64,000 bases of DNA from Alloboseaceae bacterium BT-24-1 (lineage in GTDB: Bacteria; Pseudomonadota; Alphaproteobacteria; Rhizobiales; Beijerinckiaceae). The stretch spans positions 124,001 to 188,000 of the forward strand of contig JAOYTL010000008.1 in NCBI GenBank assembly GCA_025846845.1, read 5' to 3'. The position numbers and the translations under genes are program-made. This document shows, piece by piece, positions 51,194 through 61,517 of the stretch. How positions within the stretch are numbered: position 1 is the first letter of the stretch; each line of letters starts with the position of its first letter. Under the pieces are notes generated by a model. The model searched no databases, was not told where the DNA came from, and was given only the letters and a program-made list of their open reading frames with translations.

Positions 51194-52165
51194 ATGGAGA
51201 TCGTCCAGACGCTCGCCGTCATCCTGGATTCGACGATAAGGCTGTCGATCCCGCTGCTCTGCGCGGCGCTGGCCGGGCTCTGGTCGGAACGCTCGGGCGT
51301 CGTCGACATCGGCCTCGAAGGCAAGATGCTGATCGCCGCCTTCGCCTCGGCCGTGGTCGCCTATCAGAGCGGCTCGGCCTGGGCCGGCCTCGGGGCCGGT
51401 ATGCTCGCCGCGATCGCGCTCTCGCTGGTGCACGGCTTTGCCGCGATCACCTGGCGCGGCAACCAGATCGTCTCCGGCGTCGCGATCAACATGCTGGCGG
51501 TCGGGCTCACCGCCATTCTCGGCAATGCCTGGTACGGCCAGGGCGGCCGCACGCCGAACCTCGAAGGCGCGGCCCGTTTTCCCGAGCTCCACCTGCCTTT
51601 CGTCGGGGCGCTCAAGGAGATACCGGTCTTCGGCCCGATCTACGACATCGCGATCTCCGGCCATGCCGCGCCGGTCTATCTCGCAGTGCTCGCCCTCATC
51701 CTGACGGCGCTGACGCTGAAGCACACCCGCTTTGGCCTGCGCCTGCGCGCCGTCGGCGAGAATCCGGCCGCCGTCGACACCGCCGGCGTCTCCGTCGCCG
51801 GCCTGCGCTATGCCGCGGTGATCATCTGCGGCGCGCTCTGCGGATTAGGCGGCACCTATCTCGCCGTCTCGCAATCGGCCGGCTTCCTGCCGCAGATGAC
51901 CGCGGGCAAGGGCTTCATCGCGCTCGCCGCAGTGATCTTCGCCAATTGGCGGCCATGGCCCGCCTTGTTCGCCTGCCTGCTCTTCGGCCTGCTCGACGCG
52001 GTCGCGATCCGGCTCCAGGGCGTGAGTTTGCCGGGTATCGGCCTCGTCCCGGTGCAGGCGATCCAGGCCCTGCCCTATGTGATGACGGTCGTGCTGCTCG
52101 CCGGCTTCATCGGCAGGGCGACGCCGCCCAAGGCCTCGGGCCTGCCCTACGTCAAGGAACGCTGA
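51194..52165 (+). CDS. Nucleoside ABC importer permease 2
   Basis: This 323-residue BPD_transp_2 permease (YufQ-like) pairs with permease 1. WSERSGVVDIGLEGKMLIAAFAS and RLRAVGENPAAVDTAGVSVAG are family landmarks. A strong AGGAG lies about eight bases before the ATG, as needed after the interposed repeat. The stop TGA abuts the GTG start of cdd. Confidence 0.93.
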   Translation: MEIVQTLAVILDSTIRLSIPLLCAALAGLWSERSGVVDIGLEGKMLIAAFASAVVAYQSGSAWAGLGAGMLAAIALSLVHGFAAITWRGNQIVSGVAINMLAVGLTAILGNAWYGQGGRTPNLEGAARFPELHLPFVGALKEIPVFGPIYDIAISGHAAPVYLAVLALILTALTLKHTRFGLRLRAVGENPAAVDTAGVSVAGLRYAAVIICGALCGLGGTYLAVSQSAGFLPQMTAGKGFIALAAVIFANWRPWPALFACLLFGLLDAVAIRLQGVSLPGIGLVPVQAIQALPYVMTVVLLAGFIGRATPPKASGLPYVKER

Positions 52166-52576
52166 GTGACCGCCGAACCCGATCTCGACGCGCTCTTCGC
52201 AGCGGCCAGGGCCGCACAACAGCGAGCCTATGCGCCCTATTCGCGCTTCAAGGTCGGCGCCGCCATCCTGGCCGATGACAGTGCGATCTATCCCGGCTGC
52301 AATGTCGAGAACGCCGCCTATCCCGTCGGCGCCTGCGCCGAGGCCGGAGCGATCTCGGCGATGATCGCCGGTGGTGCGCACACCATCCGCGCCATCCTCG
52401 TCCTCGGCGACGGCGCCGAGCTGGTGACGCCCTGCGGCGCCTGCCGCCAGCGCATCCGCGAATTCGCGACACCGGAGACGCCGATCCTGATCGCCGGGCC
52501 GGAGGGCGTCCGCGCCCGCTTTTCGCTGGCCGAGCTGTTGCCAGCCTCGTTCGGACCGGCCAATTTGCCGAAGTGA
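52166..52576 (+). CDS. cdd: Cytidine deaminase
   Basis: The enzyme converts (deoxy)cytidine to (deoxy)uridine. The 136-residue short-form tetrameric type has catalytic zinc ligands Cys57 with Glu59 in GACAEAGAI and Cys90/Cys93 in PCGACRQRI. NVENAAYPVG binds substrate. Translation starts at GTG directly after the permease stop. It acts on imported cytidine ahead of the phosphorylases. Confidence 0.95.
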   Translation: MTAEPDLDALFAAARAAQQRAYAPYSRFKVGAAILADDSAIYPGCNVENAAYPVGACAEAGAISAMIAGGAHTIRAILVLGDGAELVTPCGACRQRIREFATPETPILIAGPEGVRARFSLAELLPASFGPANLPK

Positions 52577-52637
52577 TTTGCGGGCGCCTACAGAGTGACC
52601 CGATGAGCGCAGACAACGCGCCGATGGAGCAGACAAT

Positions 52638-53450
52638 ATGGCGGCGGATGCGCTTTTCGACCAAGCGGCATCGGTACTGATCGATCGTGGCATCGATGGC
52701 GGCATCGACTGCGCCGTCGTGCTCGGCACCGGGCTCGGACGCATCATCGACGATATGGTCGATCCGATTTCGGTGCCTTTCGAGGAAATTCCGGGCTTCC
52801 CGAAAGGCTCGGTCTCGGGCCATGCCAAGCGGCTCAGCTATGGCGTGCTGCACGGCAAGCGCGTGCTGGTCTTCGAGGGGCGCGCGCACTTCTACGAGAC
52901 CGGCGACCCCGCCATCATGCGCGTGCCGCTCGGCATGCTCGCCGCCTTCGGCTCGCCGCCACTGATACTGACCAATGCCGCCGGCTCGCTGCGGCCGGAT
53001 CTGCGGCCTGGCAGCCTCGCGCTGATCACCGACCATATCAACTACAACGGCCCGAACCCCTTAGTCGGCGATACCGGGGACGGGCGCTTCGTGCCGATGA
53101 TCGACGCCTATGATCCGCATCTGCGCGCGCGCTTGAAGAAGGCGGCCTCCGCCAGCGGCGCCAACATGGGCGAAGGCGTCTATATGTGGTTCTCCGGTCC
53201 GAGCTTCGAGACACCAGCCGAGATCAAGATGGCCAAGATGCTGGGCGCCGACCTCGTCGGCATGTCGACCGTGCCCGAGGTGATCCTGGCGCGGCGCTAC
53301 GGCCTGCGTGTCGCCGGCATCTCGATCGTCACCAATATGGGTGCCGGCATCCTCGGTGGCGCGCCCAGCCATGGCGAGACGCGCGACGTCGCGGCGACCG
53401 CGACCACGGCGCTCCGGCGTGTGCTGCGTTCCTTCCTGAGCGAGCTCTGA
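52638..53450 (+). CDS. Purine-nucleoside phosphorylase, trimeric class
   Basis: The enzyme splits purine (deoxy)nucleosides with phosphate. The 270-residue product has the phosphate-site GTGLG, EGRAHFYE, NAAGSLRPDL, GMSTVPEVILAR and SIVTNMGAG with the base-binding Asn. These are PNP/MTAP-superfamily features of the trimeric class. It lies between cdd and deoC. MTAP activity is less likely given the deoxynucleoside operon context. Confidence 0.92.
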   Translation: MAADALFDQAASVLIDRGIDGGIDCAVVLGTGLGRIIDDMVDPISVPFEEIPGFPKGSVSGHAKRLSYGVLHGKRVLVFEGRAHFYETGDPAIMRVPLGMLAAFGSPPLILTNAAGSLRPDLRPGSLALITDHINYNGPNPLVGDTGDGRFVPMIDAYDPHLRARLKKAASASGANMGEGVYMWFSGPSFETPAEIKMAKMLGADLVGMSTVPEVILARRYGLRVAGISIVTNMGAGILGGAPSHGETRDVAATATTALRRVLRSFLSEL

Positions 53451-53452
53451 CC

Positions 53453-54213
53453 ATGTCCGACGCCGATCTCGCCCTGCGTGCGCTACGCCTGCTCGATCTG
53501 ACGGATCTGTCCGACCAGGCCAGCGAAACCGGCACGCTGCAGCTCTGCGCCCGCGCCGTCGCGGCGCCTGGCCCGGTCGCGGCGATCTGCATCTGGCCGC
53601 AATACGTCAAGCTGGCGCGCCAGACGCTGAAGGCCTCGCCGGTCAGGATCGCGACGGTGATCAACTTCCCGGCCGGCAACAGCAATTGCAGCCTGATCGG
53701 CAGCGACATCAATGAGGCGATCGCCGATGGCGCCGACGAGATCGATCTCGTACTGCCTTGGCGCGCCTTCCTCGCCGGAGATGCCGAGATCGCCCGCGAA
53801 ATGGTCGCCGAAGCACGCGGCAGCTGCGGCGACAAGACGCTCAAGGTCATCCTCGAAACCGGCGAATATCCGGATCAGGCCGCGGTGCGGGCCGCATCCG
53901 AGCTCGCGATCGCGGCCGGGGCCGACTTCATCAAGACCTCGACCGGCAAGTCCGGCACCTCCGCCACGCCGGCAGCCGCACGCACCATGCTGGAGGCGAT
54001 CAAAGCCTCGGGCAGACCGGTCGGCCTGAAACCTTCCGGCGGCCTGCGCACGCTCGCCGATGCGAGGACCTATCTCGATCTCGCCGACGAGATCATGGGG
54101 CCTGGCTGGGCGACGGCGAAGACCTTCCGCTTCGGCGCCAGCGGCCTCTACGGCGTGCTCGCCGACATCATCGCCGGCACCGCCCCGGCGGAACGGACCG
54201 ACGGAGCCTATTG

Positions 54214-54214
<1 letters not shown>
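53453..54214 (+). CDS. deoC: Deoxyribose-phosphate aldolase
   Basis: The enzyme cleaves deoxyribose 5-phosphate to acetaldehyde and glyceraldehyde 3-phosphate. The 253-residue class I aldolase has Schiff-base Lys161 in DFIKTSTGKSG, the proton-relay Lys193 in VGLKPSGGLRT, and DEIDLVLPW with the conserved Asp. The start is two bases after the phosphorylase stop, and its TGA overlaps the deoA ATG (TGATG). Confidence 0.95.
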
Positions 54215-55521
<1,307 letters not shown>

Positions 55522-55535
55522 GAGATTTCTTTCTC

Positions 55536-56480
55536 ATGAGCCTGCTTCTGGCGATCACCGGCTGGCATGTCGAAAGCTGGCGCGAGCGCTTCGCCGCGCT
55601 GCTGCCCGAGCTGCCGATCGTCACGCTGGGCGAGCCCTTCGACCGGCGTGCCGTCCATTATGTCGCGAGCTGGAAGCATCCGGAGGGGAGTCTCGCCGGC
55701 CTGCCGAACCTCGCGGCGATCTTCTCGCTCGGCGCCGGCGTCGACCATCTCTTCGCCGACAGCCGCCTCCCGGAAGTCCCGATTGCACGGGTGATCGATC
55801 CCGACCTGACGACGCGGATGAGCGAGTATGTCGTCATGCACTGCCTGATGCAGCTGCGCCAGCAGCAGCGCTACGACCGGCAGCAGCGCGAGCAGTCCTG
55901 GGACGACGACCGCCACCAGCCGGCGGCGCGCGAGGTCCGCGTCGGCATCATGGGGCTCGGCGAGCTCGGCCAGGATGCGGCACGCAAGCTCCAGATCATC
56001 GGCTTCGACGTCGCCGGCTGGAGCCGCTCGCCCAAGACGATCGAAGGGCTCGTCACCTTCTCTGGCGAAGATGGCATGGCGGCCTTCCTAGCCCGCACCG
56101 ACATTCTGGTCTCCCTGCTGCCGCATACGCCGGAGACGGAAGGCATCCTGAACCGCCCGCTGCTTGCAAGCCTCGCCCGCAATGGCCGGCTCGGCGGGCC
56201 GGCGCTGATCAATGCCGGGCGCGGCAAATTGCAGGTCGAGGCGGACATCCTGGCGGCACTCGACGCCGGCGAACTCAGGGCTGCGGTGCTCGACGTCTTC
56301 GAGACCGAGCCGCTGCCGCACGATTCGCCGCTATGGAACCATCCCGCCGTGACGGTGACGCCGCACAACGCCGCGATGTCGGCGCCCGAGGCGGTCGCTG
56401 ACCAGATCGCCGCGCAGATCGGGCGACTGGAGGCCGGCGGGGAGCTCGAGAACGTCGTCGATCCGGCGCGGGGTTACTGA
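55536..56480 (+). CDS. ghrA: Glyoxylate/hydroxypyruvate reductase A-type dehydrogenase
   Basis: This 314-residue D-2-hydroxyacid dehydrogenase has NAD(P)-site VGIMGLGELGQDAARKL, SLLPHTPETEGIL, catalytic Arg in INAGRGKLQ, DVFETEPLP with Glu, and HNAAMSAPEA with catalytic His. It follows deoA by 14 bases with AGGAG upstream, so it is probably co-transcribed, although no step in nucleoside breakdown obviously requires it. Its 3' end overlaps the convergent NlpC gene by seven bases. Confidence 0.88.
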   Translation: MSLLLAITGWHVESWRERFAALLPELPIVTLGEPFDRRAVHYVASWKHPEGSLAGLPNLAAIFSLGAGVDHLFADSRLPEVPIARVIDPDLTTRMSEYVVMHCLMQLRQQQRYDRQQREQSWDDDRHQPAAREVRVGIMGLGELGQDAARKLQIIGFDVAGWSRSPKTIEGLVTFSGEDGMAAFLARTDILVSLLPHTPETEGILNRPLLASLARNGRLGGPALINAGRGKLQVEADILAALDAGELRAAVLDVFETEPLPHDSPLWNHPAVTVTPHNAAMSAPEAVADQIAAQIGRLEAGGELENVVDPARGY

Positions 56481-57337
56481 GACGCCAGCCGCTTGATCGC
56501 GGTGATCGGCCCGCCATTGCGGGCGAGGATGCGGTCGCGCGCCGGGCGGAGGGGCTCGCTGATCACGCTCATGGTGAAGGCGGTGGCGTGCAGCAGCGTC
56601 TCGGGATCGGTCATGATGCCGACATGGCCCTTCCAGAACACCAGATCGCCGCGGCGCAAGCCATCGAGGCTGTCATTGAAGGCGACAGCCTCGCCCAATC
56701 CTTGCTCTTGCATGTCGGAATCGCGCGGCGCCGCTACCCCGGCAGCAGCCAGCGAAAGTTGGACCAGGGCGGAACAGTCGAGGCCGAGGCTGGTCTTGCC
56801 GCCCCAGAAATAGGGCACGTGCAGGAAGCGCTCGGCAACCGCGACGAAATCCGGCTCATGCTGGTCGCGCGGACAGAGATGCTGCTTGAAGATGTAGCCA
56901 CCGCGCTCGGTCGTGAGGAAATCACCGCTCTCGCCGGTAACCGCCAGACCCGCGCCAATGGACAATGCCTCCAGCGGCGGCAGTTTGATCGAAGGTCCGG
57001 GATAGATGAAGGTCCTGAGAGCGCTGACGCGATGTGTCGGCACCGGCGCGTCGCCGGCCAGGCAGTCCTCGGGCAGGTAGCCGACATAGGAATCGCCGAC
57101 GAGCTGGCCCCAGGCCCAGCCCTCATGCTGCTCGTAGACCCTGACCGCTTCGCCGGCGAGCGCTTCGGTGTCGAGCGGCGCGTCCGGCCGCGGCTCGCGC
57201 CGCAGGGGCGCCGAGGGCGTCACCACCCGCATCGGGATCGGATCGGCGAAGGCGAGCGCCTCGACCTTGCCGTCGAGATGACGGGCGGCGAGATCGGGGC
57301 GGGCGGGGGTGAGGCGGCGGTCGAGAATCGCGGTCAT
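56474..57337 (-). CDS. NlpC/P60-family (C40) cell-wall hydrolase
   Basis: This 287-residue enzyme has an N-terminal bacterial SH3-like region (residues ~35-150, VRVYEQHEGWAWGQLVGDSYVGYLP) followed by a catalytic NlpC/P60 domain. Catalytic Cys188 lies in GLDCSALVQ, His238 in WKGHVGIM, and a third polar residue is probably His250. It likely cleaves peptidoglycan stem peptides. No signal peptide is visible, so export is unclear. It lies downstream of the M17 aminopeptidase and MarR genes. Confidence 0.9.
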   Translation of the reverse strand: MTAILDRRLTPARPDLAARHLDGKVEALAFADPIPMRVVTPSAPLRREPRPDAPLDTEALAGEAVRVYEQHEGWAWGQLVGDSYVGYLPEDCLAGDAPVPTHRVSALRTFIYPGPSIKLPPLEALSIGAGLAVTGESGDFLTTERGGYIFKQHLCPRDQHEPDFVAVAERFLHVPYFWGGKTSLGLDCSALVQLSLAAAGVAAPRDSDMQEQGLGEAVAFNDSLDGLRRGDLVFWKGHVGIMTDPETLLHATAFTMSVISEPLRPARDRILARNGGPITAIKRLASQ

Positions 57338-57376
57338 GGCTATACTCTAGCGTCGTCGGGTTAACGGGCGAAGCGC

Positions 57377-57730
57377 TCAGGCCGTTCCCAGCTCGCGCGC
57401 CCGTGCCGTGACCAGATCGGCGAGATGCTCGACCGCGAGGGCGCCCGCCACGGTGCGCTGGATCACGACGTTGCGCTTGTCGAATTCGTCGCGCTTGCGG
57501 GTGACCAGACCGAGCTTGCCCATGCTGTCGAGGGCACGGGTGATCACCGGCTTGGTGACACCGAGCCGCGCCGCGAGGCCGCGGACCGTATGCGGTGGCA
57601 GCTCGAGATAAATCGTCAGCAGGATCGCGGTCTGGCGGACCGACAGGTCGGACTGGGTGTCGCGCACCAGGTCGAGATGCACCTCGCGCCAGAGCCTGAG
57701 CGCCTGCGTCGGCTTGATCTCCAGCGCCAT
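57377..57730 (-). CDS. MarR-family winged-helix regulator
   Basis: This 117-residue protein has the winged-helix core QTAILLTIYLELPPHTVRGLAARLGVTKPVITRALDSMGKLGLVTRKRD. The wing continues NVVIQRTVAGALAVEHL. It lacks a long C-terminal dimer helix and is shorter than typical MarR proteins (about 140-150). It sits between an aminopeptidase and an NlpC/P60 hydrolase on the same strand and may control them. Ligand is unknown. Confidence 0.85.
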   Translation of the reverse strand: MALEIKPTQALRLWREVHLDLVRDTQSDLSVRQTAILLTIYLELPPHTVRGLAARLGVTKPVITRALDSMGKLGLVTRKRDEFDKRNVVIQRTVAGALAVEHLADLVTARARELGTA

Positions 57731-57805
57731 GCCGCCCCCGGATCGTTACGGGGCCGTATCATTATCGCACCGCGGACAGTGCGCAACCGAAGTCGCAAGG
57801 CAGGC

Positions 57806-59191
57806 TTAACGGACGCCGTAGAGCTGCCTCGCCAGCGCGTAGGTCAGCCGCGCCGCCTGGCATTCGCCGCCTTCGGGGCGGCCCGGCCTGGTCGAGGGGT
57901 TCCAGCCATAGATGTCGAAATGGGCGTAGGAGCGGCTCTTCTCGACGAAACGGTTGAGGAAGAGCGCGGCCGTCACCGAGCCGGCGAAGGCGCCGCCGGA
58001 GACGTTGTTGAGGTCGGCGATCTTGGAATCGAGCATGCCGTCATAGGGCGGCCAGAGCGGCATGCGCCAGACCGGATCGTTCACCGCAGCGCCGAGGCGA
58101 GCGATCTCGGCGGCGAGCCCGTCGTCATGGGTATAGAACGGCGGCAGGTCGGGCCCGAGCGCGACACGGGCGGCGCCGGTCAGCGTTGCGAAGTCGATCA
58201 GCAATTCGGGCGCCTCCTCGTCGGCGAGTGCCAGTGCATCGGCGAGGATGAGCCTTCCCTCGGCGTCGGTGTTGCCGATCTCGACGGTCAACCCCTTCCG
58301 GCTCTGCAGCACGTCGCCGGGACGGAAGGAGGCACCCGACACGGCGTTCTCGACCGCGGGCACCAGCAGGCGCAGGCGAACCTTCAGCTTCGCCTGCATG
58401 ATCATGCGCGCCGCTGCGATCGCCGCCGCCGCCCCGCCCATGTCCTTCTTCATCAGGAGCATGCCGGCATCGGTCTTGAGGTTGAGCCCGCCAGTGTCGA
58501 AGGCGACGCCCTTGCCGACCAGCGTCACCCTCGGGTGATCGTTCGCACCCCAATGCAGGTCGATCAGCCGCGGCTCCCGGGGCGAAGCCCGGCCGACGGC
58601 ATGGATCATCGGAAAATTGGCCACGAGCAGATCGTCGCCGACGGTGCTGCCGACCTCGGCGCCGTAGGTTTCAGCCAGCGTCCGCACGGCCGCCTCGATC
58701 TCGACGGGGCCGAGATCGGCAGCGGAGGTGTTGACGAGATCGCGCGCCAGCGCACTCGCCTCGGCGAGATTGGTCAGCTCGTCGCCGTCGACCCCCTCGG
58801 GCAGGACGAGCCGCGCCGCGACCGGCTTTGGCTTGCGATAGCGCTCGAAACGATAGGCAGTCAGCAGCCAGCCGAGCGCCGCGAGACCGGCATCACCGAT
58901 ATCGCCCGCCAGAGTGTAATCGCCAGGCGGGAGGCTCGTGACGAGGCGGCCGGGCGCGAACGGGTCGCGCCGGCGCGGGCCTGACGGATCGACCCCGAGC
59001 AACACCGCGCAAAGCGAGCCGGCGGCATCCGGCAGCAGAACATGCTGGCCCGGCCGCGCCTCGAAGCCTTGCGCCTGCGCGAAGCTGCGCGGCACCGGCG
59101 GGAGCCCGTCTCGCAGTCCCGGCCAATCGGCCTTGGCGACGCAATGGACGGGAATGGCGGATGTTCCGGCAGGCAGCAGCAACGGATGCAC
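57806..59191 (-). CDS. M17-family leucyl aminopeptidase
   Basis: This 461-residue cytosolic metallopeptidase removes N-terminal residues from peptides. Its metal and catalytic motifs are VGKGVAFDTGGLNLKT, MKKDMGGAAAAIAAA and the M17 signature NTDAEGRLILADALALA. The N-terminal domain is divergent. I prefer the GTG start (VHPLLLPAG) with GAGG about ten bases upstream; a TTG 19 codons earlier is possible but gives an atypical leader. Confidence 0.92.
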   Translation of the reverse strand: MHPLLLPAGTSAIPVHCVAKADWPGLRDGLPPVPRSFAQAQGFEARPGQHVLLPDAAGSLCAVLLGVDPSGPRRRDPFAPGRLVTSLPPGDYTLAGDIGDAGLAALGWLLTAYRFERYRKPKPVAARLVLPEGVDGDELTNLAEASALARDLVNTSAADLGPVEIEAAVRTLAETYGAEVGSTVGDDLLVANFPMIHAVGRASPREPRLIDLHWGANDHPRVTLVGKGVAFDTGGLNLKTDAGMLLMKKDMGGAAAAIAAARMIMQAKLKVRLRLLVPAVENAVSGASFRPGDVLQSRKGLTVEIGNTDAEGRLILADALALADEEAPELLIDFATLTGAARVALGPDLPPFYTHDDGLAAEIARLGAAVNDPVWRMPLWPPYDGMLDSKIADLNNVSGGAFAGSVTAALFLNRFVEKSRSYAHFDIYGWNPSTRPGRPEGGECQAARLTYALARQLYGVR

Positions 59192-59331
59192 GATCGACGA
59201 ACCTCGGATGGCGAAACCTTGGAATGCCGGCGTGCAACGCCGGTCCAAGCAGCCTGATTAACAGTCCGTTAGGGTTAACGTTTTATCACCGAGGGCAACA
59301 GCTTTCCCGTACCGGCGAGGCATTCCGGCTG

Positions 59332-60192
59332 ATGTCCATTCGCATCCGCGCACTCCGTTTCGGCCATTTCGCCGCGGCTTCGGCCCTCTGCCTCGCGCTC
59401 GGCGCCTGCCAGATGCGCAGCGGCCCCGGCGACGTCACCGGCTCGATCGGCGCCAGGCAGACCCAGCCACGCAGCGAGGCGCAATGGCGCAGCGAGGAGG
59501 CGCAATGGGGCCCGCGCTACGAGGCGAACCAGAAGGACCGAAACGCTGCCTTCTTCTACGCCCGTGCCTTGCGCGCACTCGACAAGAATGCCCAGGCTCT
59601 CGCCATCCTGGAAGGCGCGGTCATCGTCCATACCGAGGATCGCGAGCTGCTCGGCGCCTATGGCCGCTCGCTTGCCGACAATGGCCGCCTGAAGCAGGCC
59701 GACGACGTGCTCGGCCGCGCCCATCTGCCGGAGAGGCCCGACTGGCGAATCCTGTCGGCACAAGGCACCGTCGCCGACCAGCTCGGCGAGCATGAGCGTG
59801 CCCAGCAGCTCTACGCGGCTGCGCTGAAGCTGGCGCCGAGCGAACCGACGATCATGTCCAATCTCGGCCTGTCGCTCGCCCTGTCGAAGCATCTCCCGGA
59901 TGCCGAACGCGTTCTGCGCGAGGCTGCGGCCGTACCTGGCGCCGACGCCCGGGTACGCCAGAACCTCGTCCTGGTGCTCGGCCTGCAGGGGCGCTTCCAG
60001 GAGGCCGAGCAAATCGCCCGCCAGGACATGAGCCCGGCCGAGGCCTCGGCGACCATCGCCTATCTGCGCCGCTCGGTCACCCAGCCGAACAGCTGGGATT
60101 TGCTGCGCGGCGGCAAGGCAAAGCCGGCGGCCCGCGCTGGAGCACCAGCCTCGAGGCCACAGCAGGCCGACGCTCAGCCCACGAACGGCTGA
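59332..60192 (+). CDS. TPR-repeat lipoprotein, TadD-like
   Basis: This 286-residue protein has signal peptide ending LCLALGACQ (lipobox LGAC). TPR-type helices cover residues ~65-240 (RNAAFFYARALRALDKNAQAL, ELLGAYGRSLADNGRLKQAD, MSNLGLSLALSKHLPDAERV). TadD proteins are TPR lipoproteins of Tad pilus systems, and the tad motor genes converge on it 335 bases away, which supports this assignment. A Pro/Ala-rich tail follows. Confidence 0.78.
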   Translation: MSIRIRALRFGHFAAASALCLALGACQMRSGPGDVTGSIGARQTQPRSEAQWRSEEAQWGPRYEANQKDRNAAFFYARALRALDKNAQALAILEGAVIVHTEDRELLGAYGRSLADNGRLKQADDVLGRAHLPERPDWRILSAQGTVADQLGEHERAQQLYAAALKLAPSEPTIMSNLGLSLALSKHLPDAERVLREAAAVPGADARVRQNLVLVLGLQGRFQEAEQIARQDMSPAEASATIAYLRRSVTQPNSWDLLRGGKAKPAARAGAPASRPQQADAQPTNG

Positions 60193-60527
60193 AGACCCGC
60201 GGCGCTCTCGATCTACCATTCCGGCAGCAGGCGGCGGAGCCCGTGCCGGATCTCACGCGGGCGGAAGCAAGGTTTCGTCGATCGGATGGCAGATCGTGCA
60301 CGCGCTCGCTGTGGCATCCGCTAGCGCGGATGCGGCAGGCGCCGACGGCAGCCCAACCTTCGCTCGCATGTTTCCAAGCCAGCGCGAGGCGTGCTGGCAT
60401 GACTTCACCAAAGCAACGGCGGCGGCGGCTTCCCGGCGGAACGGATCTGTCCTTCGTCACCGCGGGCGATGTGCCCAGGCCTGCGCTGACGCCGCCTTCG
60501 CAGGCGGGATGGGTCTCACGGTTCCAC
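60193..60527. other. Gene-free region, 335 bases, between TadD-like gene and tadC
   Basis: No credible gene is visible on either strand. A perfect hairpin GCATCCGC-TAGC-GCGGATGC lies at 60314-60333 and could help end transcription of the convergent units, though no T-tract follows. Nothing else stands out. Confidence 0.55.
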
Positions 60528-61505
60528 TTAGAAGTTGGCGAAGACTTTGATCAGCGCGGGGGTCATGATCACCACGAACAGCACCGGCAGAAAGAACAGG
60601 ATCATAGGCACTGTCAGCTTTGGCGGCAGGGCCGCGGCCTTCTTTTCCGCCTCGTTCATCCGCTGATCACGGCTTTCCTGCGCGAGCGTGCGCAGCGCGG
60701 TTCCCAGCGGCGTGCCGTAGCGTTCAGCCTGAATCAACGCCGTACACACCGATTTCACCGATTCCAGACCAGTGCGCAGGGCAAGATTTTCGTAAGCCTG
60801 CCGGCGCTCAGAGAGGTAAGACAGCTCGGCCGTGCAGAGCGAGAACTCTTCTGCCAAGGGCACTGACTGGCTGCCGATCTCGGTCGAAACCTTGCGGAAG
60901 GCAAGCTCGATCGACATGCCCGATTCGACACAGATCAGCATCAGATCGAGCGCGTCGGGGAAAGCGCGCCGCATCGAGTGCTGGCGCTTTGTCGTCACAT
61001 TGGACAGGTAGATTTCGGGCGCCTTGATGCCGATATAGGCAGCGCCGATCACGATGCCGACCCGCACGATAGAGGTCTGGCCGAAGCTGTTGATCACGAA
61101 GAGGTAAAACAAGGCGAACAGGAAGAGGGCGATCGGGGTGATCAGCCTGAAGAAGAGAAAACCCACTTCAGCCTGCTGACCACGAAAGCCAGCCATGGTG
61201 AGCTGCTTCTTGGCGTTCTCGGTGCCGAGCCAGTCGCTGAGCTTGAAGCGCTCGACGACGTCGCGCATGAAGACCTTCGGCTCCTGCCGGAGCGAGACTC
61301 GCTCGTTCTGCCGCGCCAGCCGGTCGCGCTCACGTGCGCGGAGCTTGTCGCGTTCGGTGGCGACGGATTTCATGCGCTTGCCCAGCACATTGCCTTCGAG
61401 CAAGGGCGCCGCCACGGTCATGATCGTGACCGCGACGGCCACCCCGCCGACCAAAGCGAGCAGGACCCTCATATCGGTGAGCTTGTCGATCAGGAGCGCG
61501 AGCAT
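60528..61505 (-). CDS. tadC: Tad pilus inner-membrane platform protein TadC
   Basis: This 325-residue T2SSF-domain membrane protein has hydrophobic helices near residues 12-34, ~115-160 and at the C-terminus (LTVPMILFFLPVLFVVIM). The family core is FPDALDLMLICVESGMSIELAFRKV, with LIQAERYGTPLGTALRTLAQ near the end. With TadB it forms the platform for Flp pilus assembly. The start has GAGGAG eight bases upstream. It is 12 bases downstream of tadB. Confidence 0.95.
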   Translation of the reverse strand: MLALLIDKLTDMRVLLALVGGVAVAVTIMTVAAPLLEGNVLGKRMKSVATERDKLRARERDRLARQNERVSLRQEPKVFMRDVVERFKLSDWLGTENAKKQLTMAGFRGQQAEVGFLFFRLITPIALFLFALFYLFVINSFGQTSIVRVGIVIGAAYIGIKAPEIYLSNVTTKRQHSMRRAFPDALDLMLICVESGMSIELAFRKVSTEIGSQSVPLAEEFSLCTAELSYLSERRQAYENLALRTGLESVKSVCTALIQAERYGTPLGTALRTLAQESRDQRMNEAEKKAAALPPKLTVPMILFFLPVLFVVIMTPALIKVFANF

Positions 61506-61517
61506 GCCGTAGGCTCC

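Noticed and set aside
60240..60527. Small gene or Flp pilin between the TadD-like gene and tadC
   Set aside because: Frames on both strands lack a pilin signal (G-x3-E with a hydrophobic helix) and ribosome sites.
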